A DNA stretch of 32,229 nucleotides, taken from assembly GCA_002633005.1 (NCBI GenBank), contig NMRA01000167.1:747124-779352 (forward strand), given 5' to 3'. Position numbers and translations under genes: made by a program. The stretch comes from Phoronis australis. Its lineage: Eukaryota > Phoronida > Phoronidae. The notes under the pieces were generated by a model. The model was given only the letters and a program-made list of their open reading frames with translations, did no database searches and was not told the DNA's origin. This document shows, piece after piece, positions 10,609 through 21,110 of the stretch (position 1 is its first letter; each line of letters starts with the position of its first letter).

Positions 10609-11371
10609 TATGTTCAACATGACGAGATAGCCAATCCAAGTTACTCGTTCACGCAAGCGTTGAGGTGTACAGAAAGTGCCAACACGGCGTAACTGACAGT
10701 CCAATCTTCTGCACGATATTACCATCGACACATTTTAATTAGAATTTCGTTGTTCTACATTAATTTTAAGTAGATATTCGCGTTGCAATTGGTTTCTGCG
10801 TTCAGCACATCGCCTATAACAAGTTGTCGATCAGATTGCTCCTTATGACTCGTGAAAACATGTTCCAAACACAAAATCCGCAATATTCCAAATATCCAGC
10901 GCAGTCAGGAACTGAACGGCTAGGGCAGAGTGGGTAAATTATCTACCCGTTGACTCGCCAAAATAAGTGCAGGATCACGTGTCTTTTTTGATTTTCTGAA
11001 ACAGCGCAAGAAATTATACTATTTACAAAATCTCCAAACTAATTTTAAAAATGAACGATTCTCCTAAAGATAAGCATTGAATGACTAGACTAGAGTCGCT
11101 CATTACTTCGATGTTGTTTTTGGTGACATAAGAACCCCGTTACAGTAAGGCATATAATGAAACCGAATGAAAAGACTAATTACTATGCGCGTGTAAGCGC
11201 AGAGTACTGTTGTACCTGGGTTTTCTTCAATTTTATTCTTATTCTTATTCTTCTCCCGACCAAATTTGAGGCTTAATAACTCCAAATTGGGTGCAGGTAC
11301 GGTCTTTAAATTCAGCATATGACTTTTGACAGTATATAAATTTTGATTGGTTATATAATCATATTCCATAT
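10609..11371. other. Non-coding; small TTATTC microsatellite
   Basis: No gene recognised. A short run of TTATTC-type repeats lies at about 11232-11253, just before the 433-bp array. The minus-strand frame at 11103-11369 is low-complexity and judged spurious. Confidence 0.4.
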
Positions 11372-12345
11372 TGCACCGGAAGAGGTCGTTTGGTGCAAAG
11401 AAAATATAATTTTCAAAATGCTACTACTCCTTCAGTTTTAAAGCTATCTTTTTCAAATTCGGTGCACAGGTATAAGTCAACATGACAATTTAAAAAATTA
11501 CTTTTCTAAGTAATCGGGTCATCCAATCAGGTGAAATAGGTCAAAAGTCATTAGCTGCAAACTAAAATTTTGAGCTAGACACTTCGAATTGGCAGGTCTG
11601 ATTGCCACAGGTAAATCAAATCGGAATCCAAAGTTTCAGGTCATTTAGTGCAAACATGGGGTCATTAGGTGCATTTTTCTTCTGAATATTTGACCTTTTC
11701 AATTAGCAAGTATTCTGATGTGTCAACCGTTAGATAACTGTGATTCTCACCGTTAAACACATTTTCCATGGGCTTTGCAATAATTCTCCTAAAGATGCTT
11801 AAAATGCACCGGGTAAGGTCAATTAGTGCAAAGGTCATGTAATGTTCAAAATGTTATATCTCTTACGTTTTTCAAGGAATTCTTTTCAATTTCAACACAC
11901 TGGTGTAACTCAACATGCCAATTAAATACCCTACTTTACTTCTCAATAGGCCTAACCAATCAGAAAAAATAGGTCAAAGGTCAATGAGGGCAAACTAAAA
12001 TTTTGAGCTAGAGACTTCAGAATTACGTATCTGTTTACTAAGTGCGATTGAGTATGAATTCTTAATTTTCAGGTCATTTGGTGCACCCATGGGGTCATTA
12101 GGTGCATTTTTCTTCTGAAAGTTTGACCACTTCATTCATCTTGTATTCTGAAGTGCTTAAAGTAAAACATCTGTGATTATTAGCATTAACCACACTTTTA
12201 ATCGAGTTAACAATTACTCCCTCATCGGGGCTCATGATGCACCGGAAGAGGTCAATTATTGGAAAGGCCATCAAAAAATTAATATGTGATTTCTCCTACA
12301 ATTTTAAAGAATTCCTTTTCATATTGGTACACGGGTTGCTGTCAG
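11372..12345. repeat. 433-bp tandem repeat, about 2.25 units
   Basis: Three unit starts share TGCACCGG (11372, 11805, 12238), exactly 433 bp apart each time. The internal marker CATGGGGTCATTAGGTGCAT recurs at 11655 and 12088, also 433 bp apart. Other shared blocks include CAAACTAAAATTTTGAGCTAGA and AATAGGTCAAA. The units are clearly diverged, by eye about 70% identical, yet keep their period, meaning few or balanced indels. The third unit stops matching near 12345. No coding frame is shared. A related single copy lies at about 20894-21110. Confidence 0.85.
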
Positions 12346-15300
12346 TAACTTCCCATAATAATTCCAGTAATACGCACACGCAGAGTCCGTTATTGTCACG
12401 CCGTGACAATAATCTTTCTAGTTTTGTTTTCGAATTATTCTGAGATAACTGAACAGGGTAAAATGCAGCCTAAACAGGCACTGCGCGTCATTTAGCTGTC
12501 AGTGTTAACCGAATCGCTTTACAAAATATTTCCGTCCATCTTTGCTCTATCGTCCATTACTATATCACTTATCTTACAATAAAAATGCCAAGCACAGTTT
12601 TTATTATTTTAACTCTTGAACCTTAGTTCGAAACACCTTATCATCAAAATATTTTGCTCGATACATTAATTTAAATGTATTTATCTCAAAATATTTGGGC
12701 CGCCGGTAGTTCTACGGTTAATGCTCTCTACACAGTTGTCACCTTGGCCTATTTTATACGAACTGTTCTGTCGCGTATGATCTTTGTCTAAACAGAGTAA
12801 CTACACTTAATTCTTTAGATTCTCCTCTCTTTGATGTTGGATACGTGTTGAAAGTATTTGATTCTCAAAAAATGTTCCGTGTACGGACATTACACATCCG
12901 GGCATTTTTGCCGACCATCTTTGTCCCGCAGAAAAATAGTTATGTGCATCATAGCACTTTGTGGCGGTGGACAGGGAAACTCATCCACGAAAAACCCCTT
13001 TCCATGTGGCGATACGGTATTCACAACACCACCTTGATCATACCCTCCTGGACCATGCACCCACATTGCGACTGAGTGCACTGCTCACCCTGGCGGTCTC
13101 CAATTAGCTCGGCAAATTAGCGTTATCTCACTCCGGCATGTCTGATCATTCAGCGTGTGAGGAACCTGCTTTCTCAGTATTGTTGACGCCCTGCTGACGG
13201 TTATGTGTGCCCATTTGGAATTGTGTATTATATTCAGTTTTAGCCCATTTGACAATTTGTGTAACCATCTGGTACTTGAAGTATGTTTGCCGTTTTTGCC
13301 CGAGCCCATCTGGTAGGTCATCTTTCAATATACGTCTGGCATTGCGCACCCATCTGGTACCTACCTGGTAAGTGTTTCGGATGTTGCCCAACCGACCGTG
13401 TCCAACACCATAGTTCAGGTCTTTGCAGGTCGCCCAGAGGGGTGAGGTTTTACGACATCCTTATGGACTAAATGGAAAGTTATTGCCACGAATGGTATTC
13501 AGTATAGTTCCTTGGAGTTGTTTTAAGTAAACTGAGTCCAGAAATGTTTCCTCTCCTCTTGTCTACTCGGATCGGGAAGAGACGCCATTTCAGAACTCAT
13601 CCTTTTTAAGTGTTGAATTCTTGGCGCGAATTATCAAAACTCTGGTTAGTAATGTCACATTTTAACCTGAATTATTGAAATCTAAGGCGCAAAGGCATTC
13701 GGATTATGGTCTTGCATTGGGGCGGTCGTGAATTTGCGATTTTAGGTAGAAAAAGGCCAAAATTGCAATTTTCAGTTATTTTTGGCATTTGAATTATTTC
13801 CGGTGGATGTAGCAAGGCAAAGATATTGCTTTCTTGAATTATTTATTATTATTATTTGCTTTTTTGAATGAGCAACCCCATAGTGTGCGCTTTCTGTCAG
13901 TTATGCCTTTTTTCAGGTGTCTTGAGACAAGGTGAAAACAAGGACTCCCATTGACCCCAACCAGTATAGTACTGTAACATCAAAATCAGGCAATTGAACT
14001 TTGGTCTTAGTCCAACTAGTACGTGCCACCATTTATGTGTATAAGGCCATGACCCAGAAATTGCCAAGTCATCTTCTTAAATAAACGTCTAACTTTGAGA
14101 TCATTCTCATGCTGAAGTGTTATGTGTTCCTAACCCCTAAAAGTTACATCGAAATTAAATTCTCATTGAAAACGTACCCTGGATGAAAAAAAAAACGTTT
14201 CCGCGCTCTTTCGAGCTTGAATTGTAGCCAAATTAACCAGCAACTCAACTCACAGGTTATGCGCACATACACCCTTTCTGAATTAGCATTTACATGTATG
14301 CCTGACCAACCACAATATACACTGAAGCGTGTATTTTTAGATTTTTAATCGCTAATGGTTTCGGTGTTCGTGCTGGTTACGAAAATTGAACACACGAGGG
14401 GTATCAGGTATCATAATATCGATTTTGTGAGAGTAAAGGGTCTAATCTGATTCATTTTCCGTTTTGAGACCGGATAAACAATGCGAAATGTATCTTCGTA
14501 CAGTTCTGCACTGGTTGATCAACGTGCTTGTGCTTGTTTTTGTTTTGCTACAATGTCATCGATTATGTGCGGTATTCCCCGGGAGACTGGAAACGTACTT
14601 AATTTACGAAATTGTTTGTTGATTTGATAATGATTGAATCACAGGGCTGAGTAGGGGAGTCATAATTACGTAGCTGCATCAATTGCTAATCGTTCGTAAT
14701 TATTCAGATTAAAAATAATGATGGACCTTCAGAATACCCAATCCTCGGCGCACAACCACTCGCCAGTGCTACACAATGAATTCAGTCTTAGAATATGAAG
14801 ATATATTCGAACAAACCGTGCGTTCTTCATTTTACTGAGCCACTTCCGTGATGGAAACAATTTGAGACTAATGACAAAAGCAAAAGTCCTTTTGACTTAA
14901 AAGCAAGTTCATAGCTGGGATAACACTTAAAACAGACAACATGTATATTTGCTAACCGAAAAAATAACATCGATTCCCAAACCTTTACGTAATTGATATC
15001 CATTTCGTATCTCATACATGTATTTACCAAGCAATTGAAGCGGGAAACTCCTTTACTGTATCAAAGACTTAATGTACTCCGACTACAATAATACGACAAA
15101 GTCGACTTAAAACGCTTCACAACTTCTCAATGAGCACTGTATAAATCAGTGTGTGGAACTTAACAGTGTTAACACCAAAACGTCAATTCGTCCTCACGTC
15201 ACAAAACATTGTATAGGAGCTTTGCCACAACTGTCTGTTGATATATATCCCTGGTCCGTTGTCAGTTTTTTCAGCCTCATGGCGTTTGGTTGAAAATCAC

Positions 15301-15804
15301 AAATGCACTTCATTTTTCCAAATAGACATTGCAGTCAACATCCCTCGCGTTGGCTGGGTTTCTGTATTTCCGTTATAACACTTCTGGTTGAATGACGTTA
15401 TTTAATCAGATTTAATTCAAGGACAGCCATGTTCTTGTGCAGGTTGATTACCACTAGGATAGGTGGTCAGGTTCCCTAGAAATGGTTCCGTTACTGGGTT
15501 GGGAACCGTACATTTTAAGAACAGGAAACTACAGAAAGGGTTCATGTTCAAGATATGTTTCTTGATTTTAAATTCACTATATGATCATTTGATTACTGCA
15601 TATTGACTCATTGAATAAGACATCTCGAGCAGTTACGTGAAGGAAAATAAAAAGTCTGACTTTTGTGAAGTGTCGTCCAGACGGTGGCTCTCCTAATTCT
15701 CGCGGTGTCTCTAAAGGGAATGTTGTTATTTGGTTGACCCACAGAAATGAGGGTGGATCTTAATTTGTGAAAGAGTGATGTGCTGACTTCATTTGAAACC
15801 GAGT
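12346..15804. other. Long non-coding stretch
   Basis: No supported gene. The segment 12860-13480 has open frames on both strands and several copies of a CATCTGGTA motif (near 13269, 13306 and 13352), suggesting a small old repeat. A TTATTATTATT microsatellite lies near 13843. At 14355-14460 there is a diverged match to 27266-27370. The last kilobase, 14800-15804, is the 3' flank of the receptor gene on the minus strand. Confidence 0.4.
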
Positions 15805-18420
15805 TTAAAGTCTAGTCGTAGCATCAATGCATTTTATGTCGTCGTGACTACAATTTTCTGACGTCATTGCCTCCAACCGTGTTGACGGCACCGTACATGT
15901 ATGAGAATCTCGCTGGAGCTTAAATGTACATTTACGTCCCAACGAATTAAACACCGCTCTAGTGCAAACAAATGAAATGAAAACATAAACACCTTGACTA
16001 GCATTCAGAATTGTGAAAATATACCAGATAACCTCGTAGTTTGCTGCCATGGCAACAAAACCAAAAATCCAAGTTAATCCAAGGAGGATGAACAACTTAA
16101 CGTATCTCAAAAAGTCTTGCTTCATGGAAGACTTCCTAGATTTGCTGAGAGACCTGGAAGCTTTGAGAGACTTGTGAAGCGTGCACGCAGTGAGAACGTA
16201 AATGACGATGTTTATCATTACCATGGTAGTAATGGGGGCGGCAAATAAAATTAAAAGTGCATACCGTTGCGTAAACCAGCAAAGTCCTCCAAAAGAAAAG
16301 TTTGGTTTAAAAGCGTAATCGACGTCTGAAAATTCAAGGATCATTGACACTGATGATATCAACGTAGGCACAAGAATGGCATAGCTGCATACAATTACCA
16401 AACGCCGGCAGTTAACTTTAGAAGATTTTGAAAACAAGTAACGAAATGTGCTCCAGGTGTCTGCCGCCATCACGTTCATCCAAGCAAACACAGAGAGGTA
16501 CGCCCACTGGGAGAGAGCTGCAAACAGCTCACACAGCCAAGGACGAACGCTCGCTACAGGCCGAAGAAGGAAGAACATTCCAGCCAAGAACAAGTTTAAG
16601 GCAAAGCAAAATTGGAGTTTTCCAGGAAACGTATGGTACACAGGTGAAACCGCCTGAAGAACGAGGCGACTCAAAAGACACACTTCAGACAAAGATATGC
16701 AGACTATGGTTAAAATACCCAGGGTTGGAGAAGATGAAGGTTTGGGGAAGACCTTACGAAAGCTATCAAGGCAAATTAGAATACTGTCGTTCGCCTTTAA
16801 AACGTCATGGCTCGGAACCAAGCCCTTCATCTCGTGTAAAAACACGTGACTGTTGTTGTATAGGCTTAAACTTCCGTCGTACAGCGTAGTATTCTTGCAC
16901 GTTTGATCACTCCTGAAATGAGTACTGTTCCAACTCTGTCTAAAGCACACGCTGGCGTTGATTGATATTCGAGCTACCTTACCAATGTTATGAGACGAGA
17001 ACCATGATTTGGTTAAAGTCTTGAAGTTTTCATACATTGCACGTCTCTCCTGCCTTTCCGATACAAAGCATGTTTTGTTCAGGAGCTGAATAAAAGACAC
17101 GGTGACTTGATACTGTATTTGTAACCCTATCCTGAGCGTACGGTTATGTTGTTGATCTATTCGAAAATCCCTGAGTTCGTGGACCTCAAATGATTTTGCT
17201 ATACATTCCTTTTTAAATAAGCCCCAAAAGTACGATACGTTCGCCACGTTTTCTGAGGAATTAACGAAAAATGTCACGGCAATATTCACAGGAGATAGCG
17301 CATAGCTTAAGACACATTTCCCATTTTCTAAATAAAAATCGTCCAGGCATTTCGTAAAATGACAGTTTTCAAGAGCAGGTGATGGGCACACTGCTGATGC
17401 CTTCTTCCGAGTCTTCTTCTTAAAACGCGACTTTAAAGAGTTGGACACACCGACTTGAAGATTCCCTGCATTGTTTACATCAAGAAGAAGCGAAAAGGAA
17501 AATTTCCAGTATCCTGGCAACTCGACGATTCGGTCTTCATTAAAAATTGGTTGACGACCGACACAAGTTAAGTTCCCTATTGCATTTTGGTTATTACACA
17601 CACCACAGTAATAATTCTTGAAGAGTTTCTCCTTTCTTCCAACTTTTTGTTTGACTACACTCTGGGTTGCTTTGCATTTCTTTTTCAGTTCGTTTGACTG
17701 GCAGTTTGACGGACACTGCCGAATGATATAAGGGTCACAATATCGATAGTTATCATTTTTATCTTGGATGGTAATTTTACAACGACGATCATTCATTCTC
17801 TTATTTATTATTTTTATGTTGCCTTCGTGCTCAGGAGGATGAATATCTGGACATTCCAGCTTAAAGATCCAAAACTGAAGAGTGGAGACACCATGACATT
17901 TAGCACAGTAATAATTTTGATAATGTATGCCTGTTACGTTATCAGTTACAGGTACTTTGTTGACCACAGTTTCGTTCGTATTCAAGCACCTCGAGACCAA
18001 CCGTTCGTCTCCAAAATGTTCAGGACAATTATTGACCATGCTTGCCCTATAAGTTCTTTTTCCTACTATTAATTCTACACAGTCCAACGGCAGGGGTGCA
18101 ACGGAATAAGTATTCGCTTCCTCGGGGCAGAACTGCCAAAAATCCTCGCAACAGTCACCGTATAGAATGCACATGGCGTCACAAGAGCACGAACTCTTTT
18201 TCCCAATTATAATATTTCCCATAGTTGGTACGTTAATAACAACGTTGCACGCATTACGACAAGACGCGTAGGAGACCTTTTCTGAGCAAGTTTCCGATCG
18301 ATTTTTGAGCATGGCGTAGTCCACCATGGTTTTGTTGTCGCAACCCAATTGTCCATTCGAACGTGAAACTTGACAAACGGTAAGATACAAACAAACTCGC
18401 TGAAAAGTTGCCCAACGCAT
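15805..18420 (-). CDS. Somatomedin-B/class-B seven-helix GPCR
   Basis: One uninterrupted exon encodes 871 residues from the preferred ATG at 18420. It starts with MRWATFQR and a short hydrophobic core (VCLYLTVC), a plausible signal peptide. In-frame upstream ATGs at 18558 and 18579 are less signal-like. All eight somatomedin-B cysteines are present (residues 54, 58, 78, 80, 84, 90, 91 and 98, with CSCDAMC and GDCCEDF). A cysteine-rich ectodomain with many N-glycosylation sites follows, then seven helices at about 566-589, 601-620, 630-653, 673-694, 717-744, 772-793 and 797-819. Class-B marks are the TM6 motif KLFILLGLTWIFG, the TM7 motif LNASQGVYVFISF and a likely C630-C714 disulfide. There is no GPS cleavage motif, so it is closer to Methuselah-like receptors than to classical adhesion GPCRs. 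The C-terminus TTRL fits a class I PDZ ligand. The ligand is unknown. Confidence 0.9.
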   Translation of the reverse strand: MRWATFQRVCLYLTVCQVSRSNGQLGCDNKTMVDYAMLKNRSETCSEKVSYASCRNACNVVINVPTMGNIIIGKKSSCSCDAMCILYGDCCEDFWQFCPEEANTYSVAPLPLDCVELIVGKRTYRASMVNNCPEHFGDERLVSRCLNTNETVVNKVPVTDNVTGIHYQNYYCAKCHGVSTLQFWIFKLECPDIHPPEHEGNIKIINKRMNDRRCKITIQDKNDNYRYCDPYIIRQCPSNCQSNELKKKCKATQSVVKQKVGRKEKLFKNYYCGVCNNQNAIGNLTCVGRQPIFNEDRIVELPGYWKFSFSLLLDVNNAGNLQVGVSNSLKSRFKKKTRKKASAVCPSPALENCHFTKCLDDFYLENGKCVLSYALSPVNIAVTFFVNSSENVANVSYFWGLFKKECIAKSFEVHELRDFRIDQQHNRTLRIGLQIQYQVTVSFIQLLNKTCFVSERQERRAMYENFKTLTKSWFSSHNIGKVARISINASVCFRQSWNSTHFRSDQTCKNTTLYDGSLSLYNNSHVFLHEMKGLVPSHDVLKANDSILICLDSFRKVFPKPSSSPTLGILTIVCISLSEVCLLSRLVLQAVSPVYHTFPGKLQFCFALNLFLAGMFFLLRPVASVRPWLCELFAALSQWAYLSVFAWMNVMAADTWSTFRYLFSKSSKVNCRRLVIVCSYAILVPTLISSVSMILEFSDVDYAFKPNFSFGGLCWFTQRYALLILFAAPITTMVMINIVIYVLTACTLHKSLKASRSLSKSRKSSMKQDFLRYVKLFILLGLTWIFGFVAMAANYEVIWYIFTILNASQGVYVFISFVCTRAVFNSLGRKCTFKLQRDSHTCTVPSTRLEAMTSENCSHDDIKCIDATTRL

Positions 18421-19069
18421 CGTAGCTAATGTTGGTTCGCATACGCAAGTATTCACAACACTGCAAGCGTTAGTATCTGTGAAGAAATATAAACCTTGCA
18501 AAATACCGTGTTTCACCTGATGTGTACCTAAATGTACATGAATAATGTACAAGTACATGTTTTTCTCACGATGAACCAATGATCACGGCATCAAAGTCAC
18601 ACTGATCACAGGGGCCGTATACAATGGACTCTAGACTTGTAATTACTTGGAAATAGTTGTTTGTTGGAACACAACATCAATAAGAAGAAGACTACTAAAT
18701 AATTCAAGGTGTGGTTTGAGAATGAGGTGCGGTCGTCTACATCGTAGCGAGCGCTTTGTCGCTCCATGCACTCTGCTTGTTTACTACGCCGCTGTTACCA
18801 TGTAGGTAACAATGCTGTATATAGAATGCTATGAAAACGGACTTAATACCCTGTGAGTACCAATGCAATGTAGTGCTGTTTTAGTTTATTTTAAGTTTAT
18901 TTTTGTCTATTCTTCTTTTTTCTGCCTTTTTAAGGATTTGATATTCCCTGAACTATTAGAGACCAGTTTTTGAATTTTCATATGGTGCCAAAATTTCAAA
19001 TATTGTAATTATTTTGTATTGCAAAATGCAAAAGAATAGGTCAATTGGTAGAAAATCATCAAATCTTGA
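18421..19069. repeat. Upstream flank of receptor gene, first copy
   Basis: The receptor's 5' flank, closely matching 20294-20948 and therefore part of a 1.88-kb direct repeat (about 17195-19069 against 19071-20948). It ends abruptly at the undetermined base 19070. The last 50 bases resemble the start of the 433-bp repeat family. Confidence 0.85.
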
Positions 19070-19070
19070 N
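19070..19070. other. Undetermined base at a duplication junction
   Basis: A single N. To its left is sequence that continues past the same point in the second copy (20948 onward). To its right is sequence from the middle of the receptor coding region. It most likely marks a contig join or a gap of unknown length rather than one uncertain base. Confidence 0.8.
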
Positions 19071-20293
19071 GCTATACATTCCTTTTTAAATAAGCCCCAA
19101 AAGTACGATACGTTCGCCACGTTTTCTGAGGAATTAACGAAAAATGTCACGGCAATATTCACAGGAGATAGCGCATAGCTTAAGACACATTTCCCATTTT
19201 CTAAATAAAAATCCTCCAGGCATTTCGTAAAATGACAATTTTCAAGATCAGGTGATGGGCACACTGCTGAAGCTTTCTTCCTAGACTTCTTCTTAAAACG
19301 TGACTTTAAAGAGTTGGACACATCGACATGAAGATTCCCTGCATTGTTCACATCAAGAAGAAGCGAAAAGGAAAATTTCCAGTATCCCGGCAAATCGACG
19401 ACTCGGCCGTCATAAAAAATTGATTGACGACCGACACAAGTTAAGTTCCCTATTGCATTCTGGTTATTACACACACCGCAGTAATAATTCTTGAAGAGTT
19501 TCTCCTTTCTTCCAACTTTTTGTTCGACTACACTCTGGGTTGCTTTGCATTTCTTTTTCAGTTCGTTTGACTGGCAGTTTGACGGACACTGCCGAATGAT
19601 ATAAGGGTCACAATATCGATACTTTTCATTTTTATCTTGGATGGTAATTTTACAACGACGATCATTCATTCTCTTATTTATGATTTTTATGTTGCCTTCG
19701 TGCTCAGGAGGATAAATTTCCGGACATTCAAGCTTAAAGATCCAAAACTGCAGAGTGGAGACACCATGACATTTAGCACAGTAATAATTTTGATAATGTA
19801 TGCCTGTTACGTTATCAGTTACAGGTACTTTGTTGACCACAGTTTCGTTCGTATTCAAGCAACTCGAAACCAACCGTCTGTCTTCAAACTGTTCAGGACA
19901 ATTATTGACTATGCTTGCCCTATAAATTCTTTTTCCTACTATTAATTCTACACAGTCCAACGGCAGGGGTGCAACGGAATAAGTATTCGCTTCCTCGGGG
20001 CAGAACTGCCAAAAATCCTCGCAACAGTCACCGTATAGAATGCACATGGCGTCACAAGAGCACGAACTCTTTTTCCCAATTATAATATTTCCCATAGTTG
20101 GTACGTTAATAACAACGTTGCACGCATTACGACAAGACGCGTAGGAGACCTTTTCTGAGCAAGCTTCCGATCGATTTTTTAGCATGTGGTAGTCCACGAT
20201 GGTTTTGTTGTCGCAACCAAATTGTCCATTCGAACGTGAAACGTGACAAACGGTAAGATACAAACAAACTCGCTGAAAAGTTACCCAACGCAT
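19071..20293 (-). CDS. Second receptor copy, truncated at assembly gap
   Basis: The same protein as the gene at 15805-18420, about 93% identical over some 408 residues. It has the same signal peptide, the full somatomedin-B domain and most of the cysteine-rich ectodomain. The frame is intact from ATG 20293 to the undetermined base, where it is cut about 160 residues before the first membrane helix. The frame read past the junction is meaningless. As written it lacks all seven helices, so it is either the visible half of a tandem paralogue or an allele of the neighbouring gene. Relative to the first copy, its upstream flank has one extra T in a T run. This changes the most distal in-frame ATG but leaves the ATGs at 20431 and 20293 usable. 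Confidence 0.8.
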
Positions 20294-20948
20294 CGTAGCT
20301 AATGTTGGTTCGCATACGCACGTATTCACAACACTGCAAGCTTTCGTATCTGTGAAGAAATATAAACCTTGCAAAATACCGTGTTTCACCTGATGTGTAC
20401 CTAAATGTAAATGAATAATGTACATGAACATGTTTTTTCTCACGATGAAACAATGATCACGACATCAAAGCCACACTGATCACAGGGGCCGTATACAATG
20501 CACTGTAGACTTGTAATTACTTGGAAATAGTTGTTTGTTGGAACACAGCGTCAATAAGAAGAAGACTACTAAATAATTCAATGTGTGGTTTGAGAATGAG
20601 GTGCAGTCTTCTACATCGTAGCGAGTGCTTTGTTGCTCCATGCACTCTGCTCGTTTACTACGCCACTGTTACCATGTAGGTAAGAATGCTGTATGCTATG
20701 AAAACGGAATTAATACCCTGTGAGTACCAATGCAATGTAGTGCTGTCTTAGATTATTTTCAGTTAATTTTTAATTAGTTTATTTTTGCCTATTCTTTTTT
20801 CCTGCCTTTTTAAGGATGTGATATTTCCTGAACTATTAGAGACCAGTCTTTGAATTTTCAGATGGTGCCAAAATTTCAAATATTGTAATTATTTTGTATT
20901 GCAAAATTCAAGAGAAAAGGTCAATTGGTAGAAAATCATCAAATCTTG
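20294..20948. repeat. Upstream flank of receptor gene, second copy
   Basis: Matches 18421-19069 almost base for base with scattered substitutions and small indels. Unlike the first copy, it continues into unique sequence after 20948. Confidence 0.85.
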
Positions 20949-21110
20949 GCAATGATATTTCTCATACAGTTTCACATGTAATCTTTGCAACTTCGGTGCA
21001 CGAGTACGCCAACACGCCAATTAAAGTCATTACTTTGCTGAGTCATCGATTTAGATGTTATAGGTCAACATGCATGTAGCCTACTCAGTGCAAATTTAAA
21101 ATTTGCCCTG
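20894..21110. repeat. Diverged single copy of the 433-bp repeat family
   Basis: Shares in order with 11805-12010 the blocks AGGTCAATT, a GGTGCAC-like block, CAACACGCCAATTAAA against CAACATGCCAATTAAA, a TTACTTTGCT block against CTACTTTACT, TAGGTCAA, and GTGCAAATTTAAAATTT. Order and spacing are kept, so common descent is likely although identity is modest. Confidence 0.55.

Noticed and set aside
12845-13391. Overlapping frames on both strands with a CATCTGGTA motif
   Set aside because: Only three loose motif copies and no domain or terminal repeats; not enough to call an element or gene.
16428-16889. 153-codon plus-strand frame inside the receptor gene
   Set aside because: Antisense shadow of the seven-helix coding region.
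20127-20453. 108-codon minus-strand frame overlapping the second receptor copy
   Set aside because: Out of frame with the conserved receptor protein; both copies have a similar shadow frame here.
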